A stretch of DNA of 64,000 bases from NCBI GenBank assembly GCA_934096035.1, contig CAKOKX010000001.1, positions 558,001 through 622,000 on the forward strand, written 5' to 3'. Under the pieces are notes generated by a model that was not told the origin of the DNA, did not search any database, and worked only from the letters and a program-made list of their open reading frames with translations. Source of the stretch: an uncultured Bacilli bacterium (GTDB lineage: Bacteria > Bacillota_I > Bacilli_A > RF39 > UBA660). Below, piece by piece: positions 25,361 to 32,548 of this stretch. The number at the start of each line of letters is the position of its first letter. Positions within the stretch are counted from its first letter, which is position 1. The position numbers and the translations under genes are program-made.

Positions 25361-27165
25361 AAAAGATAAAATTTAATGAAGATTTAATAAGAATAATAAT
25401 TAGTATTGTATTTCTTGTATTAGGAATGATTTTTAATGAAAACATTTATCTTTTAGCGATTAGTTATGTTTTTGTTTCTAAAGAAGTATATTTTAATGCT
25501 CTTAAAAACATTAAAAATGGTAAAATATTTGATGAAAATTTCCTGATGATTATTGCAACACTCGGAGCATTCTACATTAAAGAGTATCCCGAAGCAGTTT
25601 TAGTAATGTTGCTATTTTCTATCGGAGAATATTTATCAGATTTAGCAGTAGATAATTCTAAAAAAGCTATCGTTGAATTAATGGATTTAAGAAGTGATAA
25701 AGTAAATATAAAAGATAAAGGTTATATAGATGTAAAAGAATCTAAAGTTGGTGACATTTTTATTGTTGCACCTGGTGAAAAAATTCCTTTAGATGGTATT
25801 ATTGTAAATGGTACAAGTCATATCGATACCAAAAGCCTAACTGGAGAATCAGTCCCACGAAAAGCTAATTTAAATGATACAGTCTTAAGTGGAACAATTA
25901 ATTTAGATAGTGTTTTAGAAATAAAAGCAACGAAAACATTTGAAACAAGTACCGCAAGTAAAATAATTGAAATAATTGAAAATAGTGAAGAAAATAAAAC
26001 AAAAACAGAAAAATTTATTACTAGATTTTCAAAAATTTATACTCCGATAGTGGTTATTCTTGCCATTCTTGTCGTAGTAATACCCGTATCACTTGAAAAA
26101 AATTTTACTACCTGTGTTTATAGAGCTTTAGAAATGCTTGTAATATCATGTCCATGTGCTTTAGTTATTTCAGTGCCTCTTACTTACTTTACAGCAATTG
26201 GTAAATCTAGTAAAGAAAATATACTTGTAAAAGGTAGTGATGTAATAGATAACTTAAATAAAATTGATACAATAATATTTGATAAAACAGGTACAATTAC
26301 AAAAGGTGTATTTGAAGTTGTTAAGATAAAAAATATAAATTGTTCTAAAGATGAATTATTATATCTAGCAGCATCATCTGAGGCACATTCTAATCATCCA
26401 ATAGCTAAATCAATAAAAAAAACATATAATAAAGAACTTACCAAAGTAACAAATTATAAAGAAATAAGTGGCAAAGGTATAGAATGTAAAATTAATAAAG
26501 ATAAAATTTTAGTGGGTTCTAGATCATTATTAGAAGATAATAAAATAGCATCTGAAAAAACTAATGAATTAGGTACAATAATTCATATAGCTAAAAATAA
26601 AGAATATTTAGGTTATATTGTAATTAGTGATAAAATTAAAGATAATGCAAAAAAATCACTACAAGAATTAAAAGAAAATGGTATAAAAAATATAATCATG
26701 TTATCTGGTGATGATGCAAGTGTAGTGAGTGAAATATCTAAAAAACTTAAAATTGATGAAAGTTTTGGAAATTTACTACCAGAAGATAAAGTAAAAATAC
26801 TAGAAGAATATAAGAAAAATAATAATGTAGCTTTTGTAGGTGATGGTATTAATGATGTCCCAGTAATAAGACTTGCCGATGTAGGTATTGCGATGGGTGG
26901 TCTAGGTAGTGATGCCACAATTGAAGCTAGTGATATAGTTTTAATGGAGGACAATTTAGAATGCATTTCTAAAGCTTTGAAAATAAGCAAATTAACTAGA
27001 AAAACAGTAATTACTAATATTACATTTGCAATTTCCTTTAAAGTTATAATGTTAATACTTGCGGTATTTGGCATAACTCCGATTTGGCTTGCTGTTTTTG
27101 CAGATGTCGGAGTAACATTACTATCCATTTTAAATAGTTTAAGAATATTTTTATACAAAATTTAA
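25357..27165 (+). CDS. P1B-type heavy-metal-exporting ATPase (Zn/Cd type)
   Basis: 602 aa. No N-terminal HMA domain, so it begins close to the membrane helices. Motifs: TGESVPR in the actuator domain, the metal-binding Cys265-Pro-Cys267 (SCPCALVISVPL) in a membrane helix, the phosphorylated Asp309 in DKTGTITKG, SNHPIAKS (HP motif), GDGINDVPVIRLADVGIAMG, and a last helix with DVGVTLLSILNSLR, typical of the zinc/cadmium/lead subgroup. With the zinc-type ArsR gene upstream, it likely exports surplus zinc or cadmium. Confidence 0.92.
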   Translation: MKKIKFNEDLIRIIISIVFLVLGMIFNENIYLLAISYVFVSKEVYFNALKNIKNGKIFDENFLMIIATLGAFYIKEYPEAVLVMLLFSIGEYLSDLAVDNSKKAIVELMDLRSDKVNIKDKGYIDVKESKVGDIFIVAPGEKIPLDGIIVNGTSHIDTKSLTGESVPRKANLNDTVLSGTINLDSVLEIKATKTFETSTASKIIEIIENSEENKTKTEKFITRFSKIYTPIVVILAILVVVIPVSLEKNFTTCVYRALEMLVISCPCALVISVPLTYFTAIGKSSKENILVKGSDVIDNLNKIDTIIFDKTGTITKGVFEVVKIKNINCSKDELLYLAASSEAHSNHPIAKSIKKTYNKELTKVTNYKEISGKGIECKINKDKILVGSRSLLEDNKIASEKTNELGTIIHIAKNKEYLGYIVISDKIKDNAKKSLQELKENGIKNIIMLSGDDASVVSEISKKLKIDESFGNLLPEDKVKILEEYKKNNNVAFVGDGINDVPVIRLADVGIAMGGLGSDATIEASDIVLMEDNLECISKALKISKLTRKTVITNITFAISFKVIMLILAVFGITPIWLAVFADVGVTLLSILNSLRIFLYKI

Positions 27166-27169
27166 ACAA

Positions 27170-27196
27170 TTAGCACTTACGCTTGACAAGTGCTAA
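27170..27196 (+). promoter_or_regulatory. CIRCE element (HrcA operator)
   Basis: TTAGCACTT - 9 nt - AAGTGCTAA, a perfect 9-bp inverted repeat matching the CIRCE consensus (TTAGCACTC-N9-GAGTGCTAA) except for the innermost pair, which is changed symmetrically. It overlaps the -35 of the clpB promoter, so HrcA binding would block transcription. Confidence 0.93.
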
Positions 27197-27211
27197 TTTT
27201 AGGTTTATAAT
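27184..27211 (+). promoter_or_regulatory. clpB promoter
   Basis: Consensus TTGACA 27184-27189, 16 nt, TATAAT 27206-27211, lying partly inside CIRCE. Confidence 0.88.
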
Positions 27212-27243
27212 ATATTTGTTCAAGTTAAGAAAGGATGATTAAT

Positions 27244-29352
27244 ATGAACTTTGAAAACAATGATGAATTAAAAGATGTTTTAAATAAATATGGGCGAGAT
27301 ATAACTAAAAATGTTTTAGATAACAAAGTTGATCCAGTTATAGGTAGAGATGAAGAAATCAGAAATGTTGTTAGAATATTATCTCGTAAAAGTAAAAATA
27401 ATCCCGTTTTAATCGGGGAACCTGGGGTAGGTAAAACTGCCATAGTGGAAGGCCTTGCTCAAAGAATTATAAAAGGGGACATTCCTAGTTCTTTAAAAAA
27501 TAAAACAATTTGGGAACTTGACTTAGGTGCTTTAGTAGCGGGGGCTAAATATCGTGGTGAATTTGAAGAAAGATTAAAAGCTGTCTTAAAAGAAATAAAA
27601 GATTCAGATGGAAATATCATTATGTTTATTGATGAAATTCACATGATCGTAGGTTCAGGTGGAGATGGTGCCATGGATGTTTCTAATATGTTAAAACCAA
27701 TGCTAGCTCGTGGAGAAATTCATGTAATCGGAGCAACAACTTTAAATGAATATCGTAAGTATATTGAAAAAGATGGAGCTCTAGAAAGAAGATTTCAAAA
27801 AGTTTTAGTAAGTGAACCAAATGTTACAGATACAATCACTATTCTTCGTGGACTAAAAGAAAGATTTGAAATATTTCATGGAGTTACAATAAAAGATAGT
27901 GCCCTAGTTTCGGCAGCAACTTTATCAGATAGATACATTACTGATAGATTTTTACCGGATAAAGCCATAGATTTAGTGGATGAGGCATGTGCAACAATCA
28001 AAATGCAACTTGAAAGTATGCCTGTTGAACTTGATGAACTTACTAGAAAAATAATGAGTTTAGAAATAGAAAGACAAGCTTTAAAGAAAGAAAAAGATGA
28101 TATAAGCAAGAAAAGAATTGATGAAATCGATGAAAGTCTTGTTACGATGAAAGAAAAAGAAACTGATTTAAGAAGCAAGTGGGAAAGCGAAAAGATGGCA
28201 AAAACTGAAATAAATAAGAAAAAGGAAGAACTTGAACAAGCTAAATTTGCTTTAGCACAAGCTGAAAACAACTATGATCTTGAAAAAAGTGCAATGCTTC
28301 GTCATGGTAAAATTCCAGCTTTGGAACAAGAATTAAAGAAGCTTCAAGAAGAAAACAAGAGTAATATTTTATCAGATGTTGTAGATGAAGAATCTATCGC
28401 AGGTATTATTTCTAGATGGACCCATATTCCAGTTTCAAAACTAGTAAGCAGTGAAAAAGATAAATTATTACATTTATTTGATAGATTAAAAACTCGTGTT
28501 ATAGGTCAAGATAATGCTTTAAAACTTGTTAGCGAAGCAATTATCAGAGCCAGAAGTGGCATTAAAGATCCGAATAAACCAATTGGTTCATTCATATTCC
28601 TAGGACCAACCGGGGTAGGTAAAACTGAAGTTGCTAAATCATTAGCTTATGAACTATTTGATGATGAAAGACACATGATAAGAATTGACTGTTCTGAATA
28701 TATGGAAAGTTTTAATGTTTCCCGTTTAGTTGGGGCTCCTCCAGGATACGTTGGATATGATGAAGGTGGAGAACTTACTGAAGCTGTAAGAAGAAATCCA
28801 TATAGTATTGTTTTATTTGATGAAATAGAAAAAGCCCATAAAGATGTCTTTAATATTTTACTTCAAATATTAGACGATGGAAGACTTACCGATAGTCAAG
28901 GACGTCTTGTTGATTTTAAAAATACAATTATAATTATGACAAGTAATTTAGGTAGTGAATATATTCTAGATAATGAAGATAATGCTAACGAACTTGTAAT
29001 GAATGAACTAAAAAATACATTCAGACCAGAGCTTATAAACAGAATTGATGAAATAATTGTCTTTAATTCTCTAAAACAAGATGTAATTGGTGAAATCGTT
29101 GATAAAGTTATTAAAGAATTAAATGATAGATTGCAACAAAATTACATTCGTGTAGAAATAACAAATACTGTTAGAGAGAAAATTATCGAAGAAGCATACG
29201 ATCCAAGATATGGAGCTCGTCCAATAAAAAGATATATTACTAAAAATATTGAAAACTTAATAGCTCATAAGTTAATTGATGAAAATATGAAAGTTGGAAC
29301 AACTCTAGTAGTAGATGTAAAAGACAATGAATTTATTGTTTCAACTAAATAA
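27244..29352 (+). CDS. clpB: ClpB-type disaggregase lacking the N domain
   Basis: 702 aa Hsp100 ATPase. It begins right at the first AAA module (DPVIGRDEEIRNVVRIL) with Walker A GEPGVGKTA (about residue 59) and IMFIDEIH. A long coiled-coil middle domain (about residues 265-390, including a repeated K/E-rich stretch) distinguishes ClpB from ClpC. The second AAA module has GPTGVGKTE (about 454), VLFDEIEKAH and the sensor region FRPELINRIDEII. The ~145-aa N-terminal substrate domain is absent, as in mycoplasma ClpB. Start 27244 follows AAAGGA at good spacing. CIRCE control implies heat-shock induction. Confidence 0.93.
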   Translation: MNFENNDELKDVLNKYGRDITKNVLDNKVDPVIGRDEEIRNVVRILSRKSKNNPVLIGEPGVGKTAIVEGLAQRIIKGDIPSSLKNKTIWELDLGALVAGAKYRGEFEERLKAVLKEIKDSDGNIIMFIDEIHMIVGSGGDGAMDVSNMLKPMLARGEIHVIGATTLNEYRKYIEKDGALERRFQKVLVSEPNVTDTITILRGLKERFEIFHGVTIKDSALVSAATLSDRYITDRFLPDKAIDLVDEACATIKMQLESMPVELDELTRKIMSLEIERQALKKEKDDISKKRIDEIDESLVTMKEKETDLRSKWESEKMAKTEINKKKEELEQAKFALAQAENNYDLEKSAMLRHGKIPALEQELKKLQEENKSNILSDVVDEESIAGIISRWTHIPVSKLVSSEKDKLLHLFDRLKTRVIGQDNALKLVSEAIIRARSGIKDPNKPIGSFIFLGPTGVGKTEVAKSLAYELFDDERHMIRIDCSEYMESFNVSRLVGAPPGYVGYDEGGELTEAVRRNPYSIVLFDEIEKAHKDVFNILLQILDDGRLTDSQGRLVDFKNTIIIMTSNLGSEYILDNEDNANELVMNELKNTFRPELINRIDEIIVFNSLKQDVIGEIVDKVIKELNDRLQQNYIRVEITNTVREKIIEEAYDPRYGARPIKRYITKNIENLIAHKLIDENMKVGTTLVVDVKDNEFIVSTK

Positions 29353-29368
29353 CTTTACAAATAATTAT

Positions 29369-29413
29369 AAAAAGTGTCAAAGAAAGCAAAGTTGCTAATG
29401 CGGCACTTTTTTT
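29369..29413 (+). terminator. clpB terminator
   Basis: AAAAAGTGTC pairs with GGCACTTTTT, enclosing a smaller hairpin (AGCAA...TTGCT), then T tract. Confidence 0.8.
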
Positions 29414-29534
29414 GTTATATAAAATATACTTTTATGTAATAAAACAACTTAAAATATATACAAAAGTTAATTATTTTGCTAAAATCGTAGTAGAAGAAAT
29501 TAGATAATTTTAAAAAATTGAAAGGATAATAAAT

Positions 29535-30179
29535 ATGGAAACAGAAGTTAGATTTTACTATTCAAGTGATAGTAAAGATAAAATTATTGAATATTTAAAA
29601 AAATATAAAGAATTAGTTTATAAAGGAAGGTTTTACGAAAAAACAGATCAATATAATCATCCAATGAAAAAATATGATTTTTATAGTTTGGAAATTGATG
29701 GAAGATTTAGAATAAGAAGAACAGTTAAAGATGATTATGCAAAATGTATGGTAACTTGGAAAAGAAGATTAAAAGATAATAAAGACTCATTGATTCATAA
29801 AGAAGAGGAAGTAGAAGTAACTATTAAAAATGAAGAATATGATAATTTACTATTTCTTATAGAAAATGTCCTTCATTTGAGTATTGTTGAAAGTTACGAA
29901 AGATATAGAAGCATTTTTACCAATGAAGATATCGAAATAGTTGTTGATGAATATCCATTTGGTATAGCAATTGAAATTGAAAATAAAAGTAAAACAAAAA
30001 ATGCTGAAAAAGTAGTAAAAGAGTGGATTTCAAAATTAAATTTTGATTTAAATAAAGCATATAGATTATCATGGGATGATAAATATAGTGAATTATGTAT
30101 TGCACAGAATATTCCAGTTTCTAATATAGTTAGATTTAACACTAATATGCCTAAAGTATTAGATAGATTTGATAAATAA
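29535..30179 (+). CDS. CYTH-domain protein (triphosphate tunnel enzyme family)
   Basis: 214 aa. The N-terminal ETEVRFYY replaces the usual ExExK; later strands supply the basic and acidic tunnel residues: GRFRIRRT, CMVTWKRR, HKEEEVEVTI, SYERYRSIF, DIEIVVDEYPFGIAIEIE. CYTH proteins hydrolyse triphosphates or make cyclic nucleotides; the activity of this one is unknown. The gene has its own unit between two terminators. GAAAGGAT lies before the ATG. Confidence 0.78.
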   Translation: METEVRFYYSSDSKDKIIEYLKKYKELVYKGRFYEKTDQYNHPMKKYDFYSLEIDGRFRIRRTVKDDYAKCMVTWKRRLKDNKDSLIHKEEEVEVTIKNEEYDNLLFLIENVLHLSIVESYERYRSIFTNEDIEIVVDEYPFGIAIEIENKSKTKNAEKVVKEWISKLNFDLNKAYRLSWDDKYSELCIAQNIPVSNIVRFNTNMPKVLDRFDK

Positions 30180-30193
30180 AACTAATTAAATTG

Positions 30194-30232
30194 TATATGT
30201 GTCAACAAAAAAAAGTTGACACATATATTTTT
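30194..30232 (+). terminator. terminator with 13-bp stem
   Basis: TATATGTGTCAAC, A8 loop, GTTGACACATATA, then T tract. It is near-symmetric and its 3' arm contains the rpsP -35 box. Confidence 0.9.
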
Positions 30233-30244
30233 ATATGGTAATAT
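30216..30244 (+). promoter_or_regulatory. rpsP promoter
   Basis: TTGACA 30216-30221 inside the terminator arm, 17 nt, TAATAT 30239-30244 with TGG extension. Confidence 0.85.
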
Positions 30245-30274
30245 AGTTTTAGTTATTTAAAGGAGGAAAGAAAA

Positions 30275-30547
30275 ATGGCTGTTAAATTAAGACTTAAAAG
30301 AATGGGTTCAAAACAAAGACCATTCTATCGTATTGTTGCTGCTGATGCAAGATTTCCAAGAGATGGAAGATTTATTGAAACAGTAGGTACATACAATCCA
30401 ATTGCAAATCCAGCAGAAATTTCTATTAATAAAGAATTAGCATTAAAATGGTTAGCAAATGGAGCACAACCAACTGATACAGTAAAAGCAATCTTCAAAA
30501 ATGAAGGTATATTAAAAGCATTTAATGATGCAAAAAAAGGTAAATAA
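30275..30547 (+). CDS. rpsP: 30S ribosomal protein S16
   Basis: 90 aa with the S16 start AVKLRLKRMGSKQRPFYRIV and DGRFIETVGTYNP, WLANGAQPTDTVK. It is an assembly protein of the 30S subunit. A strong AAAGGAGG lies 8 nt upstream. It is followed 2 nt later by khpA, as in most Bacillota; the usual ffh, rimM and trmD neighbours are not in this stretch. Confidence 0.98.
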   Translation: MAVKLRLKRMGSKQRPFYRIVAADARFPRDGRFIETVGTYNPIANPAEISINKELALKWLANGAQPTDTVKAIFKNEGILKAFNDAKKGK

Positions 30548-30549
30548 TT

Positions 30550-30792
30550 ATGAATATAGTAGAATATACTGAATATTTAGTTAAAAGTCTTGTGGAAGAC
30601 CCTGAAATGATTAAAGTTGAAGAATTTATGGAAGATGAAACTAAAATAATCGAAGTTATGGTTCCAGAAGATCAAATGAAATATGTAATAGGTAAGGGCG
30701 GTAAAAATGCACATGCTCTAAGAACTTTGGTTTATGCCTATGCTTACATTCATAAAATGCATAAAATTAAATTAAATATTGAGGCATTTTAA
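30550..30792 (+). CDS. khpA: KH-domain RNA-binding protein KhpA
   Basis: 80 aa single KH domain with the GxxG loop IGKGGKNAHALRTLV. KhpA (YlqC) pairs with KhpB to bind RNAs and influence cell division and elongation in Gram-positives. It starts 2 nt after rpsP and is followed by a terminator. Confidence 0.93.
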   Translation: MNIVEYTEYLVKSLVEDPEMIKVEEFMEDETKIIEVMVPEDQMKYVIGKGGKNAHALRTLVYAYAYIHKMHKIKLNIEAF

Positions 30793-30818
30793 ATTAAGTA
30801 GAAATACTTAGTTTTTTT
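30793..30818 (+). terminator. khpA terminator
   Basis: TAAGTA-GAAA-TACTTA with flanking pairs, then T7; short stem, so possibly leaky into the next two genes. Confidence 0.7.
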
Positions 30819-30837
30819 CTACAAAATGGAGGGTCAA

Positions 30838-31161
30838 ATGGTTAATGCAATTAAACTAAGTGAAAATGAAGCAAATGAAATAATTGCAAAATATTTAAGA
30901 ACAATTTCAAACATAGTTGATGCAAAATTAAATTCTAATATGTACGGATACACTATAACTGATACTCTTGATTGTCATGGTAAAAGCTTTAAAAGATTAA
31001 GAGAAATAAAACTTTTAGATTATATGAGTTTATTAAAGCTTTCTCTAAAAAGTGAGGGACATAATGTTGACATGATTAAACAAGTATCAGAAAAAAATGA
31101 AAATAATGAATATGAACCAATTTACATTTGTTATGTAGATTTATTAAAAAGAGGTAGATAG
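30838..31161 (+). CDS. unknown small soluble protein
   Basis: 107 aa, not recognised. Acidic and helical, with LRTISNIVDAKLNSNMYGYT and KSFKRLREIKLLDYMSLLKL, ending in a beta stretch (YEPIYICYVDLLKRGR). Start 30838 has GGAGGGTCAA directly upstream; the ATG at 30826 lies before that site. It sits 2 nt before the FNT channel gene and is probably co-transcribed with it. Confidence 0.6.
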   Translation: MVNAIKLSENEANEIIAKYLRTISNIVDAKLNSNMYGYTITDTLDCHGKSFKRLREIKLLDYMSLLKLSLKSEGHNVDMIKQVSEKNENNEYEPIYICYVDLLKRGR

Positions 31162-31163
31162 AG

Positions 31164-31778
31164 TTGAAAATATTATTTAAAAGTTTTTTAGCAGGAATTA
31201 TGATTGCTATAGGAGGAACAGTATTTTTATCAATAGAAAATAAAGTTATCGGAGCATCATTATTCTCTATCGGATTATTTGGTGTATTAATTTACAATTT
31301 AAATCTATATACAGGAAAGATAGGTTATTTGATAACTAATTTTAATTTAAAATATGTAAAAGAGTTAGCTATAACTATAATAGGTAATTTTATTGGTGCT
31401 TGTAGTGTTGGTTTTATTTTAAGATATACAAGAATTTATGATAAAATTTATGAAAAATCTTTAATATTAGCAAATGCTAAATTAAATGATAATATTTTAA
31501 GTATATTTATATTATCTATTTTCTGTGGATTATTAATGTATTTTGCTGTAAATGGATTTAAAAAACAAACTGATTTTGGTAAATATTTAGTAGTTTATTT
31601 AGGTGTTGTGGTATTCATACTTTGTGGTTTTGAACACTGTATTGCCAATATGTATTATTTTTCTGTTGCAGACATCTGGTCACTTAAAACTCTAGGATAC
31701 ACTGGAATAATGGTCCTAGGTAATTCTATAGGTAGTTTTATAATACCATTATGTAATTTAGTTATTAAAGATAACTAA
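31164..31778 (+). CDS. formate/nitrite transporter (FNT) family channel
   Basis: 204 aa with six predicted membrane helices. The FNT-like N-terminus FKSFLAGIMIAIGGTVFL, the NLNLYTGKIGYL signature and a late GFEHCIANMYYFSVA (central-pore His region) are present. The length is short compared with the family's ~260 residues. FNT channels move formate, nitrite, lactate or hydrosulfide; the substrate is not readable. It starts with TTG (AGAGG upstream). Its stop overlaps the end of the convergent sigma-K gene by 4 bp. Confidence 0.82.
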   Translation: MKILFKSFLAGIMIAIGGTVFLSIENKVIGASLFSIGLFGVLIYNLNLYTGKIGYLITNFNLKYVKELAITIIGNFIGACSVGFILRYTRIYDKIYEKSLILANAKLNDNILSIFILSIFCGLLMYFAVNGFKKQTDFGKYLVVYLGVVVFILCGFEHCIANMYYFSVADIWSLKTLGYTGIMVLGNSIGSFIIPLCNLVIKDN

Positions 31779-32470
31779 TCTATATTTTTGTTTTTAATAA
31801 ATTCTGTGAGCATTTTAGTAAGTGCTCTTTTTTCTATTCTGGAAACATAACTTCTTGAAATTTTAAGATTGTCTGCAATTTCTTTTTGAGTCATATCCTT
31901 AGTATTATTAAGCCCATATCTTTTAATAATAATTTCTTTTTCTCTTTTATTAAGTAATTTTAAATATTTTTCTAACAACGTTATGTTATTTTTTAAGTCT
32001 AATTCTTCGAATAAATCAACATCTTTATCTTTAATTACATCAATTAGATTAATTTCATTTCCTTCTTTATCATGACCAATAGCATCATTTAAAGAAACTG
32101 TTGGCCCAATCTTTTTTTGACTTCTAAAATGCATTAAAATTTCATTTTGAATACATCTTGCAGCATAAGTTGTAATCTTTGTTTTTTTATTATTTTTATA
32201 AGTATCAATTCCTTTTATTAATCCAATTGTACCTATGCTAATTAAATCATCAGTATCAACATCTTTAACATCAAAACGTTTCACAATATGAGCAACTAAT
32301 CTTAAATTGTGTTCAATTAATTTATTTCTTGCTTCATTATCACCATCAAGCATTCTTGTGATGCATTCTTCCTCTTGTTTACTTGTTAAGGGTTCAGGAA
32401 AAACATTATTTGAATATGATCCTGTAAAAAAAAGCATATCTTTAATAAGATTTAAAAAATTTAAAAACAT
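31775..32470 (-). CDS. sigK: RNA polymerase sigma-K-like factor with pro-sequence
   Basis: 231 aa. After a hydrophobic N-terminus (MFLNFLNLIKDMLFFTGSYS) that matches the pro-peptide of sporulation factor sigma-K come NVFPEPLT, NKLIEHNLRLVAHIVKRF, DLISIGTIGLIKGID, TYAARCIQNEILMHFRSQKK, IGHDKEGNEINLIDV and the region 4 HTH TQKEIADNLKISRSYVSRIE. This is the full sigma-K pattern with regions 2, 3 and 4. In spore formers sigma-K drives late mother-cell genes after cleavage by SpoIVFB. No other sporulation gene appears in the window. AGAAGGAG precedes the start. It diverges from the giant sigma factor at 32549. Confidence 0.88.
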   Translation of the reverse strand: MFLNFLNLIKDMLFFTGSYSNNVFPEPLTSKQEEECITRMLDGDNEARNKLIEHNLRLVAHIVKRFDVKDVDTDDLISIGTIGLIKGIDTYKNNKKTKITTYAARCIQNEILMHFRSQKKIGPTVSLNDAIGHDKEGNEINLIDVIKDKDVDLFEELDLKNNITLLEKYLKLLNKREKEIIIKRYGLNNTKDMTQKEIADNLKISRSYVSRIEKRALTKMLTEFIKNKNID

Positions 32471-32548
32471 AAAAACTCCTTCTTTATAAAAATTATATAC
32501 AAAATATAAGGTATTTATGTTATAATATGTCCCATCGGGGGAGTGTTT
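32471..32548. promoter_or_regulatory. divergent promoter region between two sigma genes
   Basis: On the plus strand an extended -10 TGTTATAAT (32518-32526) points to the large sigma gene. On the minus strand TATAAT (32492-32497, complement) points to sigK. Neither has a convincing -35, which would fit regulated or alternative-sigma promoters. Confidence 0.5.
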
